Assembly (NCBI RefSeq): GCF_016743335.1
Contig: NZ_WCJE01000001.1
Location: 99,659-163,658 of the forward strand
DNA length: 64,000 bases
Source of the DNA: Streptococcus suis
Lineage (GTDB): Bacteria; Bacillota; Bacilli; Lactobacillales; Streptococcaceae
Direction: 5' to 3'
Below the pieces are notes generated by a model. The model was not told where the DNA came from, searched no databases, and saw only the letters and a program-made list of their open reading frames with translations. Positions 1-9,061 of this stretch are shown piece after piece. Numbering within the stretch: position 1 is the first letter of the stretch; every line of letters begins with the position of its first letter. The position numbers and the translations under genes were made by a program.

Positions 1-259
1 CCTTATAGTCTTCGAAGTTGGCTAGGGTGACATCTAGATAGGTGACTTTGGCCATACGAGAAGGCCCTTTCCGAATTTCATGGATAAAATGGCTGAGCTT
101 CTCAGCATTATCTGACTGAGCTAAAATGGTGACAGTTCCATCATCATTATTCCAAACTCTGCCGTAGATGTCGCCTATTTCCACAGCTAAAAATTGAACA
201 GACCAACGAAAGCCGACTCCTTGCACACGACCAGATGCAATCATTTTTATCTTTCGCAT
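1..259 (-). CDS. acyP: Acylphosphatase (3' end outside window)
   Basis: Hydrolyses acyl phosphates in the cytoplasm. Reading the minus strand from the ATG at 259 gives a protein beginning MRKIKMIASGRVQGVGFRW, which holds the acylphosphatase signature GRVQGVGFR near residue 10 and the second signature GRVWNNDDGTVTI around residue 33. An AGGAGAAAC ribosome site lies just upstream (261-270). About 86 codons are visible and the usual length is about 92, so only the last few residues are missing beyond base 1. It is divergent from the rRNA methyltransferase gene, as in other streptococci. Confidence 0.93.
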   Translation of the reverse strand, partial: MRKIKMIASGRVQGVGFRWSVQFLAVEIGDIYGRVWNNDDGTVTILAQSDNAEKLSHFIHEIRKGPSRMAKVTYLDVTLANFEDYK

Positions 260-389
260 AAGTTTCTCCTTTTGACAAGACATTTACTTTATTATATCAT
301 GGTTGGGTAAGACTGTTCAAAAATCAAGATAATTGATTTAGCCGTTGGGAAATTGAAGTTGCTGAGCAGTAAAAGAAAAAGGGGCATTC

Positions 390-1130
390 ATGGAGATCAT
401 TCGCTCAAAGGCCAATCATTTGGTCAAGCAGGTTAAGAAATTACAACAGAAAAAATACCGTACTTCTTCTTATTTGATTGAAGGTTGGCATTTGTTGGAG
501 GAGGCTTTGGCAGCCAAAGTACCTATTGAACATATATTGGTATCAGAAGAACATGTTCATCGGGTTGCTGGTTTATCCAATGTAACAGTTGTTAGTTCAG
601 ATATTATGCAGGATTTAGCAGACTCACGGACACCGCAAGGGGTAGTAGCTCAACTGTCCTTACCAAATCAGACCTTACCCGATGTCTTAACAGGAAAATT
701 TTTGGTTCTGGAGGATGTGCAGGACCCTGGAAATGTTGGTACCATGATTCGTACAGCTGATGCAGCTGGTTTTGATGGAGTATTTCTATCGGATAAGTCG
801 GCAGATATTTACAATATGAAAGTTCTGCGTTCCATGCAAGGGAGTCATTTCCACTTGCCAGTTTATCGGATGCCGATGACTGCTATTTTTTCTGCTTTAA
901 AAAGCAATCAGCTACAAATCTTGGCAACAACCCTCTCTAGTCAGTCGGTTGACTATAAGGAAGTTACGCCAAATCCGAGTTTTGCCTTGGTCATGGGAAA
1001 TGAAGGTCAAGGAATTTCAACTTTTGTAGCCGATGAGGCGGATCAACTTGTCCATATTACCATGCCAGGGCAGGCGGAAAGCCTCAATGTGGCGATTGCA
1101 GCAGGAATTTTATTGTTTAGCTTTATTTAA
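390..1130 (+). CDS. TrmH/SpoU-family rRNA 2'-O-methyltransferase
   Basis: A 246-residue SPOUT methyltransferase predicted to methylate a ribose 2'-OH in rRNA using S-adenosylmethionine. The N-terminal substrate-binding domain (about residues 1-95, with IRSKANHLVKQVKKLQQKKYR) is followed by the knotted SpoU domain: motif 1 VLEDVQDPGNVGTMIRTADAAG near residue 107, motif 2 ALVMGNEGQGIS near 200, and motif 3 IPMxGxAESLNVAIAAGI-like MPGQAESLNVAIAAGI near the C-terminus. The family also contains RlmB and TrmH, so the exact target base is not assigned. It lies upstream of the HD-domain gene, 46 bases apart. Confidence 0.9.
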   Translation: MEIIRSKANHLVKQVKKLQQKKYRTSSYLIEGWHLLEEALAAKVPIEHILVSEEHVHRVAGLSNVTVVSSDIMQDLADSRTPQGVVAQLSLPNQTLPDVLTGKFLVLEDVQDPGNVGTMIRTADAAGFDGVFLSDKSADIYNMKVLRSMQGSHFHLPVYRMPMTAIFSALKSNQLQILATTLSSQSVDYKEVTPNPSFALVMGNEGQGISTFVADEADQLVHITMPGQAESLNVAIAAGILLFSFI

Positions 1131-1176
1131 GCCAAGTGTACTATAGTGTGGTATAATATTCCAACGAGGTTAACGA

Positions 1177-1659
1177 ATGGTTGCATATAAACAAGATAAA
1201 GAATACATGCATTACGTGGGGCACTTGATTGCCACACCCAAGGTGCAAAAATTGGGGAAAATCCCTCATCATTATTACTCCACGCGCTTGGAACATTCCA
1301 TCAATGTCTCTTATACAAGCTATAAGATTGCGAAAAAATTTGGTTGGGATGCCAAGTCAACAGCTCGTGGTGGTCTATTGCATGATTTATTCTTCTATGA
1401 TTGGAGAGATACCAAATTCAACAAGAGCCATGCTTGGGTTCATCCACGAATTGCTAAACGCAATGCTCAGAAACTCATTCAACTCAATAAACTAGAAGAA
1501 GACATCATTGTGAAGCATATGTTTGGTGCGACAATCGCTCCTCCTCGCTACAAGGAATCTTGGATTGTGACATGTGTGGATAAGTATTGGGCTGTGAGAG
1601 AGTGGAGTCTGCCCTTACAACACAAGTGGAAAAATCGTAAGGTCTTTCGGTTTCAATAA
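1177..1659 (+). CDS. HD-domain phosphohydrolase, unassigned substrate
   Basis: A 160-residue cytoplasmic protein with an HD metal-binding signature: the ordered ligands are visible as RLEHSINVS (His near residue 39), GGLLHDLFFYDW (His-Asp near 69) and later KHMFG (His near 112). Members of this family are metal-dependent phosphohydrolases, but the substrate of this branch is not known to me. A -10 box (TATAAT, 1151-1156) and a GAGG ribosome site precede the ATG, so it probably has its own promoter. It ends 21 bases before the Bax-inhibitor-like gene, so the two may be cotranscribed. Confidence 0.85.
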   Translation: MVAYKQDKEYMHYVGHLIATPKVQKLGKIPHHYYSTRLEHSINVSYTSYKIAKKFGWDAKSTARGGLLHDLFFYDWRDTKFNKSHAWVHPRIAKRNAQKLIQLNKLEEDIIVKHMFGATIAPPRYKESWIVTCVDKYWAVREWSLPLQHKWKNRKVFRFQ

Positions 1660-1680
1660 AATGATTTAAAGGAGAATAGT

Positions 1681-2382
1681 ATGAATAACGATTCATTTAT
1701 TATTAATCAGGTGGATAATACCGCCCTCAACCGTTTCTTCGGTAAAATTTATGGTGTGGTTGCCATGGGAATTGGTCTATCAGCTCTAGTTTCTTTCTTG
1801 GCTGTGACCGTCTTTCAATCTTTATTGCTTAGTCTGCTGAGTGCAGGTTCCATCATCATGATGCTGATTATGATTGGTCAGATTGCCTTGGTTGTTTCTG
1901 CTTCAGCAATGGCAGCTAAAAATAGCCCAATGGCTCTACCAATGTTTCTTGCCTACTCAGTAACAAATGGGATTACCATCAGCATGATTTTGATGTTCTA
2001 TACTAGCGAAACAGTTGTACTCGCCTTCGTGTCAGCGGCTCTCATGTTTGCTATCATGGCTGTAATTGGGATGACAACGAAGAAAGATCTTTCTGGTATG
2101 GCCCAGGCATTGCGTGCAGCTCTATGGGGAATTATTATTGCAAGTGTTATTAATATCTTCCTTCGTAGCTCAGGTCTAAGCTTTATGATGTCTATCATTT
2201 CTGTTTTGGTATTCTCAGGTTTGATTGCTTATGACAACCAACGTATCCGCAATGTTTTCGAACAAACTGGTGGTAATGTTGGCCAAGGTTGGGTCGTATC
2301 CATGGCGCTTCAGCTCTATCTTGACTTTATAAACCTTTTCCTCAACTTACTCCGTATCTTTGGTGGATTGAGTCGAGACTAA
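1681..2382 (+). CDS. Bax inhibitor-1/YccA-family integral membrane protein
   Basis: A 233-residue polytopic membrane protein with about seven hydrophobic segments spread from residue 20 to the end. The C-terminal YDNQRIRN motif and the ending FINLFLNLLRIFGGLSRD are typical of the BI-1/YccA (UPF0005) family, members of which act as pH-sensitive calcium leak channels or protease modulators; the function in streptococci is not established. The start is supported by AAAGGAG nine bases upstream. A very long perfect hairpin follows the stop. Confidence 0.92.
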   Translation: MNNDSFIINQVDNTALNRFFGKIYGVVAMGIGLSALVSFLAVTVFQSLLLSLLSAGSIIMMLIMIGQIALVVSASAMAAKNSPMALPMFLAYSVTNGITISMILMFYTSETVVLAFVSAALMFAIMAVIGMTTKKDLSGMAQALRAALWGIIIASVINIFLRSSGLSFMMSIISVLVFSGLIAYDNQRIRNVFEQTGGNVGQGWVVSMALQLYLDFINLFLNLLRIFGGLSRD

Positions 2383-2386
2383 TTAT

Positions 2387-2425
2387 GACATATAAAAAAG
2401 AGGGTAACCCTCTTTTTTATATGTC
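2387..2425. terminator. Long bidirectional terminator hairpin
   Basis: An 18-bp perfect stem with a 3-base loop (TAA). The A-run on the left arm and T-run on the right arm let it work on either strand. It follows the BI-1 gene; the convergent pepC now lies beyond an inserted IS200-like element. Confidence 0.9.
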
Positions 2426-2428
2426 GTT

Positions 2429-3186
2429 TATTATGTGACTTTTAGTCCGTCACGCTCCGTAAGGTGCGTGACAAATAAACCACCCGCTATGCGGGTGCGC
2501 GATGAAGGTTATACCAAAAAAACTCCAAACGCGATACAATAAAGGTGTTCAAGCCTATTGTAAAGCGAAAGGAGAAAAATATGGCGCAAAAGGCACATAG
2601 TTTATCACATACAAAATGGCTGTGTAAATACCACATTGTCTTCACACCTAAGTATAGACGAAAAATCATCTATAATCAATATCGAAGTAGTTTGGGAGAA
2701 ATATTCCGACGTTTGTGTACTTATAAAGGTGTTGAAATTATCGAAGGTCATCTGATGCCAGACCATGTTCACATGTTAGTCAGTATTCCTCCAAGGCTAA
2801 GTGTATCAAGTTTTATGGGCTATTTAAAAGGCAAGAGTGCTCTTATGATGTTTGATAAACACGCCAATCTCAAATATAAATTTGGCAATCGTCATTTCTG
2901 GGCAGAGGGATATTATGTAAGTACGGTTGGACTTAATGAAGCCACAATTAAGAAATATATACAAGAACAGGAAAAACATGATATAGCACTTGATAAGTTA
3001 AGTGTAAAAGAGTATGAAGATCCCTTTAGGGATAATGGCAAGTAGTACGAATGCCTCTTTAAGAGGCTAGTGACGAGTCAAAAGCAGTGAGGCTTGAACA
3101 AAGTGAAAGCCAGCGTCTTTAGGCGCTGGCTGGTGATGTGGGCTTATAGCCCTTGTTCAAACCACCCGTTTGACGGGTGGTCATGA
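2429..3186 (+). mobile_element. IS200-type (IS200/IS605 family) insertion sequence
   Basis: A single-gene HUH-transposase element between the convergent BI-1 and pepC genes. Subterminal palindromes typical of the family are visible: GTCACGC/GCGTGAC (2449-2472) and CACCCGC-TAT-GCGGGTG (2481-2497) at the left, and ACCACCCGT-TTG-ACGGGTGGT (3161-3181) at the right. A further strong hairpin (3109-3130, GCCAGCG/CGCTGGC) sits after the transposase stop. There is no tnpB. The outer ends are estimated from these palindromes and the neighbouring gene limits; this family makes no target duplication, so the exact ends cannot be fixed here. Confidence 0.8.
2581..3045 (+). CDS. tnpA: IS200-type TnpA transposase (Y1 HUH)
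   Basis: A 154-residue single-strand transposase. The HUH histidines are in GHLMPDHVHMLV near residue 60 and the nucleophilic tyrosine is in GYYVSTVGLNE near residue 120, the standard layout of a complete IS200 TnpA. The ATG at 2581 is preferred over an upstream in-frame ATG at 2545 because AAAGGAG lies seven bases before it and the family starts near MAQKAHSLSHTKW. The reading frame is intact, so the copy may be active. Confidence 0.92.
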   Translation: MAQKAHSLSHTKWLCKYHIVFTPKYRRKIIYNQYRSSLGEIFRRLCTYKGVEIIEGHLMPDHVHMLVSIPPRLSVSSFMGYLKGKSALMMFDKHANLKYKFGNRHFWAEGYYVSTVGLNEATIKKYIQEQEKHDIALDKLSVKEYEDPFRDNGK

Positions 3187-3187
3187 T

Positions 3188-4519
3188 TTATGCTAGAGCT
3201 CCCATTGGATCCCATGGGGCAAGGACTTGTGGTTGAGCTTGATAAGCTGCTAGTTCTTCTTGTGTGAGGAATTCTTTTCGGACAACAATCTGATAAGTGT
3301 ACTCATCCATCCAGCTATCTGATGCGACGAAGTATCCCTTGTCACCAACCTTGTCACCCCAAGAGTTTTCCACTTTCCATTTGAGAGGTTGCTCATTGTC
3401 ATCTAAATCAACACCAGTTAAGACCATAGCGTGGGTCATCAAGCTCTCGGAGTAGTCTAATCTTCCAGCCTTGTCTTGATGGAAACGGATACCCAGACCT
3501 GAAGAGAAGTCGTAGGTGTTGGTTGCCATAATACCAGTTTGACGGTTGCTGCTTTGACCGACATCGGAACCAAACCAAACGGACTCACCAGCTTTGAGTT
3601 GGGCAATAGCTAGTTCTTTAAAACGGTTCATTTCTACATTGAGATAGCGGACAGCAGGGGCACCAATGACGTTCCCCAACAATTCGACTGTATAAGATTT
3701 ATTGTAAGGTTTATCAGTAGTTGGAGCGTTGATAATGGAGACATAGTCAGATAGTTTCAAACCAACGTATTTCTCGTAGAATGCCTGAGGTGTCACATTT
3801 GTATCGCGGTGATAAACATTGTCTTTATCTCTATATGCAAAATCAAAGCTGCGTGGAGGGAGTCCAAGGTTAACAGCTAGGAAGTTAAAGATTTCTTGAA
3901 GCAAGTTTTCTTTTTGTGTTTGAACCTCTTCCGGAGATGCTCCTTTGGCAAGGAGGTCTCGCAAGATTTGTGCATCTTGACGGAGCAATTTGTTAAGGTA
4001 CTGATTGAGCTCACGGCTGGCACTGGATGAGATAGATTCTGGATAGACGGATTTCGGTACCACACCATATTTTTCAAATAGGGCAACAACCATATCCCAT
4101 TGACCGCCATCTTGTTGCGGGGTATCCAATAAGAATTTTACCTTACGGCTACCAATTTCTTGGTCAGCTGTGGCAATGATTTGTTCGAGGAACCAGTTGG
4201 ATTTTTCATATTTATCCCAAAAGAAGGTATGGGCCTGTGATAGCTCAAAATTCTCCAGTTTGAAGTCAGAGATGAGTTTGTGGCGGAAGGTGTTTAATGC
4301 AGCAAACATCCAGCAACGTCCAGAAGCCTTTTGGTTTGAAACAGCGTCCTTTGTCAAGTCGATTGAAAAGACATAGTCATTGTCGATGGCGCTTTGGCGT
4401 GTTTCTAAGGATTTCAAAAGCCCGTTATGGCTAACGGCATTTTCGGTTGCCTGTAGGCTTGGATTAGCTAGATAGTTGGCATACAAGCGTTCTGTAAAAT
4501 CAAAATCTAGTGTTGACAT
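3188..4519 (-). CDS. pepC: Aminopeptidase C (bleomycin-hydrolase family)
   Basis: A 443-residue cytoplasmic cysteine aminopeptidase (peptidase C1B) that removes N-terminal residues from peptides. The catalytic cysteine is in NQKASGRCWMFAALN (Cys69), the histidine in SLMTHAMVLTGVD and the asparagine in KVENSWGDKVGDKG. The full family length is present, ending in the usual short C-terminal tail (DPMGALA). GGAGTAATAT precedes the ATG. The stop lies a few bases from the right palindrome of the IS200-like element, so transcripts must end within that element or at the hairpin beyond it. Confidence 0.96.
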   Translation of the reverse strand: MSTLDFDFTERLYANYLANPSLQATENAVSHNGLLKSLETRQSAIDNDYVFSIDLTKDAVSNQKASGRCWMFAALNTFRHKLISDFKLENFELSQAHTFFWDKYEKSNWFLEQIIATADQEIGSRKVKFLLDTPQQDGGQWDMVVALFEKYGVVPKSVYPESISSSASRELNQYLNKLLRQDAQILRDLLAKGASPEEVQTQKENLLQEIFNFLAVNLGLPPRSFDFAYRDKDNVYHRDTNVTPQAFYEKYVGLKLSDYVSIINAPTTDKPYNKSYTVELLGNVIGAPAVRYLNVEMNRFKELAIAQLKAGESVWFGSDVGQSSNRQTGIMATNTYDFSSGLGIRFHQDKAGRLDYSESLMTHAMVLTGVDLDDNEQPLKWKVENSWGDKVGDKGYFVASDSWMDEYTYQIVVRKEFLTQEELAAYQAQPQVLAPWDPMGALA

Positions 4520-4616
4520 ATATTACTCCTTTTTTAATGATAATCACATTATAGCGCTAGAAATTTATTTTGCAAGTATTTGGTGGAGTTGAAGGCTACA
4601 GTTCCTCACATATTTG

Positions 4617-4625
4617 TGATATAAT
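4617..4625 (+). promoter_or_regulatory. Extended -10 promoter of lysA
   Basis: TGATATAAT (extended -10) lies 27 bases before the lysA ATG, with a GATGAGG ribosome site in between. No good -35 is seen, as expected for an extended -10 promoter. Confidence 0.6.
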
Positions 4626-4652
4626 AAGAAAAATATTTGATGAGGTAGAGAT

Positions 4653-5900
4653 ATGACCAAGACACCATTTGTCAGTAAAGAAGTTTTAGAAACCGTTACG
4701 GAGCAATTTCCGACTCCTTTTCATTTGTATGATGAAAAAGGCATTCGTGAGAAGGCGCGTGCCCTTAATGCAGCTTTTTCATGGAACAAAGGCTTTAAGG
4801 AATATTTTGCGGTCAAGGCGACTCCAACTCCAGCTATTTTAAAAATTCTTCAAGAAGAAGGTTGTGGAGTGGATTGTGCCACCGATGTGGAAGTGCTGAT
4901 GAGTGAAAAATTGGGCTTTAAGGACATCATGTTCACATCTAATGACACCCAGGCACAAGAATTTGTTTATGCCAGAAAAGTTGGGGCGACCATTAACCTT
5001 GATGCCTATGAGCATATTGAGTTTTTGAAAAATGTTGCTGGGATTCCAGAAACGGTCTGTCTCCGTTACAATCCTGGAGGAATCTTCTCGCTGGGAACGG
5101 ATATTATGGACCACCCAGAAGAGTCTAAGTTTGGGATGACCAAGGAACAGTTGATGAAAGGCTATAAGGAACTGAAAGAGCTAGGTGTCAAGGAATTTGG
5201 TATTCATGCCTTTCTAGCTTCGAATACAGTAACAAATGACTATTATCCTGTTCTGGCGCGTCAGTTGTTTGAATTGGCCTTGGAAATTCGTGAGGAAACA
5301 GGTGTGACCTTGGACTTCATCAACCTATCAGGTGGGATTGGAGTCAACTATCGTCCTGAGCAAGAACCGAACGACATTGCTGTCATTGGTGAGGGTGTTC
5401 GTAAGGTTTACGAGGAAATTCTCACGCCAGCTGGTATGGAACATATAAAAATCTTTACAGAATTGGGGCGCTTTATGTTGGCGCCACACGGTCACTTGAT
5501 TACAAAGGTGCTCCATCGTAAGGAAACCTATCGGACTTATATTGGTGTCGATGCATCAGCAGCCAACCTCATGCGTCCTGCCTTCTATGGCGCCTACCAC
5601 CATATCACCAATATCACGCGCCCTGATGCGCCAATCGAAGTGGTGGATGTGGCAGGTTCCCTCTGTGAAAACAACGACAAGTTTGCGGTTAATCGTGACT
5701 TACCACGGGCAGAAGTAGGAGACACCTTGGTCATTCATGACAGTGGTGCACACGGCTTCTCCATGGGCTACAACTACAACGGTCGTCTGCGTTCTTCTGA
5801 AATTCTTTTGCAGGAAGATGGCACAGCGCGGATGATTCGTCGTGCTGAAACTCCTGAGGATTATTTCGCGACCATTTACGGTTTTGAATTTGACAAGTAA
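4653..5900 (+). CDS. lysA: Diaminopimelate decarboxylase
   Basis: Converts meso-diaminopimelate to L-lysine, the last step of lysine synthesis, with pyridoxal phosphate. A 415-residue group IV decarboxylase: the PLP lysine is in YFAVKATPTP (Lys55), the phosphate-binding glycines in NLSGGIGVNYRPE near residue 222, and the C-terminal barrel carries GSLCENNDKF with the partner-active-site cysteine. Streptococci use lysine in peptidoglycan cross-bridges, so the product serves both protein and wall. It stands alone with its own promoter. Confidence 0.93.
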   Translation: MTKTPFVSKEVLETVTEQFPTPFHLYDEKGIREKARALNAAFSWNKGFKEYFAVKATPTPAILKILQEEGCGVDCATDVEVLMSEKLGFKDIMFTSNDTQAQEFVYARKVGATINLDAYEHIEFLKNVAGIPETVCLRYNPGGIFSLGTDIMDHPEESKFGMTKEQLMKGYKELKELGVKEFGIHAFLASNTVTNDYYPVLARQLFELALEIREETGVTLDFINLSGGIGVNYRPEQEPNDIAVIGEGVRKVYEEILTPAGMEHIKIFTELGRFMLAPHGHLITKVLHRKETYRTYIGVDASAANLMRPAFYGAYHHITNITRPDAPIEVVDVAGSLCENNDKFAVNRDLPRAEVGDTLVIHDSGAHGFSMGYNYNGRLRSSEILLQEDGTARMIRRAETPEDYFATIYGFEFDK

Positions 5901-5903
5901 GTC

Positions 5904-5932
5904 TTGGAAAAGACTGTTGAATTTGGTATAAT
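5904..5932 (+). promoter_or_regulatory. Promoter of the yneF-like gene
   Basis: TTGGAA (5904-5909), a 17-base spacer and TATAAT (5927-5932), with an upstream TGG that makes an extended -10. It sits directly after the lysA stop. Confidence 0.75.
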
Positions 5933-5972
5933 AGATGTAGTTACGTAGAAATAAAGATTTGAGGAGATTGAT

Positions 5973-6215
5973 ATGCAATTAGGTATCGGTTTAGTAATTG
6001 TTTTGGTGCTTGTGGCATTTGCAGGTGGTGTAGCCTTGGGTATTTACTTGTCACGCAAACAAGTGGAAAACTACATTGCTGATAAGCCAGTTTTGGATGA
6101 AAATGCTTTGCGTTTGATGATGAGCCAAATGGGTCAAAAGCCAAGCGAAGCAAAAGTACAACAAGTACTTCGCCAAATCAAGAGCCAACAAAAAGTGGCA
6201 AGCAAGAAAAAATAA
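5973..6215 (+). CDS. YneF-family (UPF0154) small membrane protein
   Basis: An 80-residue protein with one N-terminal membrane helix (residues 3-25, GIGLVIVLVLVAFAGGVALGI) and a basic cytoplasmic tail (LSRKQVENYI...MSQMGQKPSEAKVQQVLRQIKSQQ) that matches the UPF0154/YneF family. Function unknown. GAGGAG lies 9 bases before the ATG. A hairpin with a T-run (6230-6257) follows the gene. Confidence 0.88.
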   Translation: MQLGIGLVIVLVLVAFAGGVALGIYLSRKQVENYIADKPVLDENALRLMMSQMGQKPSEAKVQQVLRQIKSQQKVASKKK

Positions 6216-6229
6216 TCAAACTGGGACTG

Positions 6230-6257
6230 GGATATTCATTCCTAGATCCCATTTTTT
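6230..6257 (+). terminator. Terminator after the yneF-like gene
   Basis: TGGGAT ... ATCCCA stem followed by a run of six T residues. Confidence 0.65.
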
Positions 6258-6304
6258 GAGTAGAAAAGAAAGGCTAGTCAGATTTTCTGGCTAATCTCAG
6301 TATT

Positions 6305-7099
6305 ATGGATAATCGACCAATAGGTTTTTTAGATTCAGGTGTGGGGGGATTAACGGTTGCGCGTGAGTTAATGCGCCAACTTCCCCATGAAGAAATCGTT
6401 TATATAGGGGACTCGGCACGGGCACCTTATGGACCCCGTCCAGCGGAACAAATCAGAGAATATACGTGGCAGTTGGTCAATTTCCTTTTGACAAAAAATG
6501 TAAAAATGATTGTCTTTGCCTGTAATACGGCAACAGCGGTAGCCTGGGAAGAAGTCAAGGAAAAGTTGGATATTCCTGTTTTGGGTGTTATTTTACCAGG
6601 TGCTTCGGCAGCTATCAAGGCAACGCAAACTGGTAAGGTTGGTGTCTTAGGAACGGCTATGACCATTCAATCCGATATCTATCGTGAAAAAATTCAGGCC
6701 CTTTCTCCAGAAACGCAGGTAGACAGCCTAGCCTGTCCCAAATTTGCCCCTCTGGTTGAGTCCAATAGCCACCAATCTAGTCTTGCCAAAAAGGTTGTTT
6801 ATGAGACACTTCGACCACTCGTTGGGAAAGTGGACACCTTGGTCTTGGGATGTACCCATTATCCCCTACTTCGCCCCATCATCCAGAATGCCATGGGCAA
6901 GGATGTCAAGTTGATTGACAGTGGGGCAGAGTGCGCGCGAGATATTTCTGTTTTATTAAATTATTTTCAAATCAACCGCAGCCGTACCGAAAAGGATATT
7001 CAGCACAGATTTTACACAACAGCTAGTCCGGCAGCTTTTAAAGAAATAGCTGAAAGCTGGATGGGCATTGATATTCATGTGGAGCATGTAGAACTATGA
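6305..7099 (+). CDS. murI: Glutamate racemase
   Basis: Interconverts L- and D-glutamate to supply D-Glu for peptidoglycan; cofactor-independent. The 264-residue protein has both catalytic cysteines: VFACNTATA (Cys73) and LGCTHYPLL (Cys183), plus [15 protein letters not shown] at the N-terminus. No clear ribosome-binding site is visible before the ATG; GTATTATGG immediately precedes it. It is the first gene of a nine-gene chain in which each gene overlaps or abuts the next, ending with yidD. Confidence 0.96.
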   Translation: MDNRPIGFLDSGVGGLTVARELMRQLPHEEIVYIGDSARAPYGPRPAEQIREYTWQLVNFLLTKNVKMIVFACNTATAVAWEEVKEKLDIPVLGVILPGASAAIKATQTGKVGVLGTAMTIQSDIYREKIQALSPETQVDSLACPKFAPLVESNSHQSSLAKKVVYETLRPLVGKVDTLVLGCTHYPLLRPIIQNAMGKDVKLIDSGAECARDISVLLNYFQINRSRTEKDIQHRFYTTASPAAFKEIAESWMGIDIHVEHVEL

Positions 7100-8106
7100 C
7101 AGACAAGATATACGAATACAGAGATGAACACAATTGGTTTATTGGAAAGGCTAGCTTTGCCAACCTATTTGGTTCATTTGGAGTAAATGGAAGAGAGCAG
7201 GAAATTTACCAGATTGGTCAGTTGTTTGACAAACTGATTGCGGGTAATGTTGAAGATGAGAATTTCAACCAGTGTGTCAACATTGAAGTGATCAAACTTC
7301 AGTCTGAATTTGCCCTCTTTCAATTTGCCTGTGATATTTTGAATGAGTTAAACAATCGACAGTTCAAAGTTCTCCAACACCAAGGAGCTATTCTGGTCAC
7401 AGAAGCTGACAAATTGCTCTTGGTTCATCTGCCCCAAACAGGGGTTAGCACGGCAGATTTCTTCGGTCAAGACAAGGGATTGGCAAGCGTGGGAGATACC
7501 GTCTTGATTGCCACTAAAAATGAAGGTAAGACCAAGGAATTTCGCAAGTTTTTTGAGCGTTTTGGCTACCAGGTCGAGAACCTCAACAATTATCCTGACC
7601 TGCCAGATGTAGCAGAGACAGGTATGACTTTTGAGGAAAATGCACGGCTCAAGGCTGAAACCATAGCAGAGCTGACAGGCAAAATGGTCTTGGCAGATGA
7701 TTCAGGTTTGAAGGTTGATGCTTTAGGTGGCCTGCCAGGGGTCTGGTCTGCTCGTTTTTCAGGCCCAGATGCCACAGACGAGCTCAATAATGCCAAACTC
7801 TTGCATGAGTTAGCTATGGTCTTCGACTTGAAAAATCGTTCTGCTCAGTTCCATTGTACTCTGGTCATGGCTGCTCCAAATCGTGACAGTTTGATTGTCG
7901 AAGCGGACTGGGAAGGTTTTATCGGTATGGAACTTCGTGGGGAAAATGGGTTTGGATATGATCCACTTTTCCTCGTGGGCGAAACAGGTAAGACCTCGGC
8001 AGAATTAACTCTAGAAGAAAAAAATAAGATTTCCCACCGTGCACAAGCACTAGAAAAATTAGTGGAGGCATTTCCAGTATGGCAGGAGCAAGCAAAACAA
8101 TCCTAG
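7096..8106 (+). CDS. rdgB: XTP/dITP diphosphatase with streptococcal N-terminal extension
   Basis: Removes non-canonical purine nucleoside triphosphates (XTP, dITP) from the pool. The Ham1/RdgB domain runs from about residue 135 ([14 protein letters not shown]) through [37 protein letters not shown] and GFGYDPLF to the end. About 130 residues precede it and have no similarity that I recognise; such an extension is usual in Streptococcus RdgB but not in the family. It overlaps murI by 4 bases and the phosphoesterase gene by 28 bases, which suggests translational coupling. Confidence 0.93.
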   Translation: MTDKIYEYRDEHNWFIGKASFANLFGSFGVNGREQEIYQIGQLFDKLIAGNVEDENFNQCVNIEVIKLQSEFALFQFACDILNELNNRQFKVLQHQGAILVTEADKLLLVHLPQTGVSTADFFGQDKGLASVGDTVLIATKNEGKTKEFRKFFERFGYQVENLNNYPDLPDVAETGMTFEENARLKAETIAELTGKMVLADDSGLKVDALGGLPGVWSARFSGPDATDELNNAKLLHELAMVFDLKNRSAQFHCTLVMAAPNRDSLIVEADWEGFIGMELRGENGFGYDPLFLVGETGKTSAELTLEEKNKISHRAQALEKLVEAFPVWQEQAKQS

Positions 8107-8606
8107 TCATGAGCGACTCTCATGGGGATAGACAGATTGTAGAAGAGATTAAAAACCACTATCTTGGCAAGGTCGATGCTATCTTTCACAATGGTGATTC
8201 GGAGCTGGACAGTCAAGATAGTTTGTGGGACGGCATTCAAGTGGTCAATGGGAACTGCGACTATTTTGGTGGTTACCCTGACCAGCTCATTACTCAATTG
8301 GATGGTGTGACTATCGCTCAGACTCATGGTCATCTTTATGGCATTAATTACGGCTGGCAACGGTTGGATTATTGGGCACAGGAAGTTGATGCGGATATTT
8401 GCTTGTATGGGCATCTGCATGTGCCTGATGCCGAAGTGCGTGGCAAGACCCTCTTCCTCAATCCTGGCTCCGTTAGTCAACCTCGTGGTTTGGTCAGAGA
8501 ATGTCTCTATGCTCTTGTGACCATCTATGATGATCACTTCCATGTGGATTACTATAATCGACAGCACCAACTTTACCCAGCATTGACAAAGGATATTTCA
8601 AGATGA
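8079..8606 (+). CDS. YfcE/MJ0936-family metallophosphoesterase
   Basis: A 175-residue calcineurin-like phosphoesterase. Metal ligands can be followed in order: [11 protein letters not shown] (Asp, His), FHNGDSELD (Asp), VNGNCDYF (Asn), [11 protein letters not shown] (His) and LYGHLHVPD (His-x-His). The native substrate is not known. GGAGG is 12 bases before the chosen ATG; a later ATG at 8109 would cut into the first motif. The gene overlaps rdgB and the CBS-domain gene. Confidence 0.9.
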   Translation: MAGASKTILVMSDSHGDRQIVEEIKNHYLGKVDAIFHNGDSELDSQDSLWDGIQVVNGNCDYFGGYPDQLITQLDGVTIAQTHGHLYGINYGWQRLDYWAQEVDADICLYGHLHVPDAEVRGKTLFLNPGSVSQPRGLVRECLYALVTIYDDHFHVDYYNRQHQLYPALTKDISR

Positions 8607-9061
8607 TTGCAAGAGAATTTGAAGCCTTTTTATTGGACCAGGAAGAAACTTTCTTGACACCAGCGGATAAATTGGCAGTAATTATTGATACGCATAATAT
8701 TGACCATGCAAAACTGTTACTCAGTCACATGACCTATTCACGCGTACCCGTGGTAACAGAAGATGGCCGCTTTTTTGGAACCATCGGCTTGACGGAAATC
8801 ATTAAATATCAAGCTGAAAATGAACTATCGGATGATGAGTTAAACAGAGATATTTCCTTGATTGCTAAGACAGATGAAGAGACGGTTGGTCTGGATTATG
8901 ATTTGACAGAAGTGATGCGCAAGCTAGTAGATCAATCTTTCCTACCTGTTCTAGGGGAAAACAGAGAATTTCTAGGCATTATTACCCGCAAATCCATTCT
9001 CAAAGCCATTAATGCCCTCTTGCATAATTTTCCCCTAGCATCAAAAGAAGGCAAGAAATGA
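8603..9061 (+). CDS. cbpB: CBS-domain c-di-AMP-binding protein CbpB
   Basis: A 152-residue protein with two CBS domains (about residues 15-75 and 90-145; motifs TYSRVPVVTEDGRFFGTIGLTEI and SFLPVLGENREFLGIITRKSIL). Homologues in this exact operon position bind cyclic di-AMP and, in other Firmicutes, adjust the stringent-response enzyme Rel. The binding is known for the family, not shown here. It overlaps both neighbours by 4 bases. Confidence 0.88.
   Translation: MIAREFEAFLLDQEETFLTPADKLAVIIDTHNIDHAKLLLSHMTYSRVPVVTEDGRFFGTIGLTEIIKYQAENELSDDELNRDISLIAKTDEETVGLDYDLTEVMRKLVDQSFLPVLGENREFLGIITRKSILKAINALLHNFPLASKEGKK

Noticed and set aside
2545..2580. Upstream in-frame start of the IS200 transposase
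   Set aside because: The ATG at 2581 has AAAGGAG at correct spacing and matches the family N-terminus.
8103..8570. 155-codon antisense frame opposite the phosphoesterase gene
   Set aside because: The plus-strand gene has complete metal motifs; the antisense frame has no ribosome site or family resemblance.
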